Of a stretch of DNA of 64,000 bases, positions 61,901-64,000 are shown piece by piece (the stretch's first letter is position 1; every line of letters begins with the position of its first letter). This DNA is from Pseudoscleropodium purum (taxonomy: Eukaryota > Streptophyta > Bryopsida > Hypnales > Brachytheciaceae). The stretch lies in NCBI GenBank assembly GCA_963969395.1, contig OZ017795.1:13330001-13394000 (forward strand), in the 5' to 3' direction. The notes beneath the pieces were generated by a model. That model had not been told where the DNA came from and made no database searches. It saw only the letters and a program-made list of their open reading frames with translations. Made by a program: the position numbers and the translations under genes.

Positions 61901-64000
61901 ATGTGAGCATGATAAAGAAATATACTGCAAATAGCTTACCTGGTCAAACTTGCGCTGGATAAGCGCTAGCTTGAATGTATACTCAGTAGCGTCAATTTGG
62001 ATAACCCGGTTCTTGCCATCCCGGTCCAAGCAATAAATTGAATTTCCGCTAACTTTCGTGATGTACACAGGAACATCTAGTGTTCGGATTATCCCGCTGT
62101 CTCCATTTGGCAAGCAGTACTTGATGTGATTGAGTGTGGTATAAATGAATACACCAGACTCATCCCACGCCCCACTTTTCACACGAATAGTCTCATGAAC
62201 TGTGCACTTCTGCACAAGCTTCTTGGTGGCCACAACTATGGCATGCTTACTGAGAAGTGCAACATGCTCCATGTCACTTGACCACACGACATACTTCACA
62301 AAGGGAGTGCTGACCTCTCCCAGTGTGGCACGTTGCTGCAGATCGAAAAGCACAACTTTGTCCTCTGACCTACAAAGCAGGTTTCCAGTTCCTGCATAAA
62401 ATATGATATCCGTGCTTGGAGTTGGCAGAGTGACTTTCTTGGTCACTTCGTTTCTTAAATTCTTGATAAGAACCTGACATTAGCAATCCGAAAACTCAGC
62501 GTTTTTCTAGGATGACTTATGTAGTCGTCTAGTCTTTATGGGAATAAGTGAAATTCGTACTTCTTACATGACGGCTAGAATTCCCAAGAACTCGAGTTAC
62601 TGGATGAAACTATCATATCACGTTGGACAGTAACCAAGATAACTAGATGCAATAATCCACACGTCCACCTTCCGTGCTGCACTCGCTAAAGCAATATCTC
62701 AAATCCTAGAAGCAATATTAAATTAACTCAAATATTTCTCAAGTCGCTATTGGAATTAAGATATTTACCTGGTTTTGGTTCTTGTCAAGTACAGCGAATC
62801 GGTTTCGCGCTACAAAAACTGCAGATGAACCTATCCCACGCTTTGACTCCTGAGCTGCCTCACTCCTTCCAGAAGTCTCTTTGGGGATGAGGTAGAGTTC
62901 GTAGGAACCACCATCCACGTCTGTACAGAGCAAGACTGCATTTTCTGCTGGATTATACGAGAGGGTCCGAGGTCCCTGGTTCAATCCCATGGAACCTGCT
63001 CGCCGAATAGAAATAAGAGGATTGTCCCTTGCGGCAGCAAAATCGTAAGTGCGCAAATAGCGCTCCTTCACATAGTACAGGGTGCCTCCTTGAACGGCAC
63101 AAGCAGGTCTCTCCCTCTCCAACTTGAAGACGATCATTCCACTGTCATGACCAGCTGCAAGAAGATTCATCTCCGGATGAGCAGAAAGAATCCAGAACCG
63201 ATCGTGCTCTCTTCGGAAAGTCTGCACACCTGTGCGCTTAGACATATCCCACACACGAATGCTCTTGTCCTCAGAGTTCGAAACGATAATGTCTTGGCGT
63301 GCATGGAAAATGACACAGGAGACATTGTTGACGTGACCCCGCAGAGTATCCACCTCCCATGCCTTGGTGTCTGCACAGAATTTACGGTGAACTCAAATTA
63401 AAGGGAGTCTACATCCGTGTCGACATACTGAAAAAAATTCTTCCACAGGAGAAGTGTTTGCTGTAAGACAATCGAAAAAACAGTCTATCGATGGATTGAC
63501 AGGAAATGCTTCCGGCAAAGCAGGTACCGTTCATTCTCCACAACTTCACTTGACGATCATCTGCTCCAGAAACAATAAGGGGCAAGGTGGGATGGAACGA
63601 TGCCCAATTGACACCCCTGTCGTGGCCTTCCAGCACATACTTCACTATAGAGTCACCTCCTCCAAAAAGATCGGTGTTCATCTGCGTGAGGCGAAGCATA
63701 TCTTCAGCTGGAGCCACGGACTTCTTCTTCAATGCTCCAATATCCCACACTCGTACGGTCTGATCCAATGATGCGGACACCACTAAATCCTCTTTAATGT
63801 GAAACGAGGCGCACATCACGTAGTGGTTGTGACCTGTGAGTACAGAAATGCAAGTGCGTGATTGCCAGTTCCAGATACGGATGGTCTGATCATCACTCGC
63901 ACTCACAATCCATGGACTTTCGTGGTGAAATTGCACCGTCCGGATATAGTCGAGGTGGCCCAACAAAGTGAACAAACAGCGCCGCATCTTGTAGTTCCAC
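59000..64000 (-). CDS. COPA: Coatomer subunit alpha (alpha-COP), 5' end outside window
   Basis: Large subunit of the COPI coat that buds retrograde Golgi-to-ER and intra-Golgi vesicles; its WD40 propeller binds dilysine cargo tails. Eight exons in transcript order, all in phase: 64000-63528, 63370-62769, 62473-61940, 61665-61444, 61096-60553, 60426-59970, 59800-59458, 59245-59000. That is about 1140 residues; roughly 80 N-terminal residues lie beyond 64000. WD repeats begin with [20 protein letters not shown] and run through [20 protein letters not shown]. The second propeller includes [20 protein letters not shown]. The helical region carries [20 protein letters not shown] and [14 protein letters not shown], an acidic linker follows, and the C-terminal epsilon-COP-binding domain ends with SCPYC, CPVC and [10 protein letters not shown]. 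All frames are open. The match to plant alpha-COP is close throughout. Confidence 0.97.

Overview
The window is plant nuclear DNA, most likely from a moss such as Physcomitrium (Physcomitrella) patens. The grounds are indirect. Proteins are of land-plant type: an A-type cytochrome P450, a UDP-sugar pyrophosphorylase relative, a RABH/Rab6 GTPase, an ADP/ATP carrier with a plant-type leader, and alpha-COP. Introns are short GT-AG introns, and gene islands of moderate GC sit in very AT-rich repeat-laden DNA. The species is an inference; no marker in the window names it.

Layout. 1-6.4 kb: AT-rich intergenic DNA with a degenerate dispersed repeat, a 0.9 kb TTAA-flanked element with perfect 13-bp inverted ends, and a small foldback element. 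6.8-10.3 kb: a five-exon P450 gene (+). 11.4-18.8 kb: a 15-exon UDP-sugar pyrophosphorylase-like gene (-) with substituted active-site motifs and a frame problem at one splice junction. 20-24.7 kb: intergenic. 24.8-27.0 kb: a PPPDE/DeSI-type isopeptidase gene (-). 29.3-30.6 kb: an F-box gene relic (-) with two in-frame stops and a frameshift. 33.0-34.3 kb: a foldback element followed by about four degenerate ~250-bp tandem repeats. 38.3-40.0 kb: Rab6/RABH GTPase (+, 7 exons). 42.3-44.0 kb: mitochondrial ADP/ATP carrier (+, 3 coding exons). 45.2-46.6 kb: a small glyoxalase/VOC-fold protein (-, 3 exons). 47.8-53.6 kb: a very large imperfect inverted repeat with arms of about 2.5 kb. 53.9-57.4 kb: two more small TIR elements, one a clean hAT-like MITE with an 8-bp target duplication, in AT-rich DNA. 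57.7-58.3 kb: a secreted histidine-rich small protein (-, 2 exons). 59.0-64.0 kb: alpha-COP coatomer (-, 8 exons seen, 5' end outside the window).

The genes do not form an operon or cluster. Rab6 and alpha-COP both act in Golgi traffic but lie 20 kb apart, so the shared theme is probably chance. The most interesting items are the histidine-rich secreted protein with acidic flanks, the altered UDP-sugar pyrophosphorylase paralogue, the 5.9-kb inverted duplication whose two arms serve as filled and near-empty site for a MITE, the TTAA/CCCC-ended element that looks piggyBac-like, and a recurring pattern of tandem duplications inside introns that copy splice sites (P450 introns 1-3, VOC-gene intron 1).

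Exon coordinates were read by eye from splice consensus, phase continuity and remembered family sequences. No alignment or database search was run.
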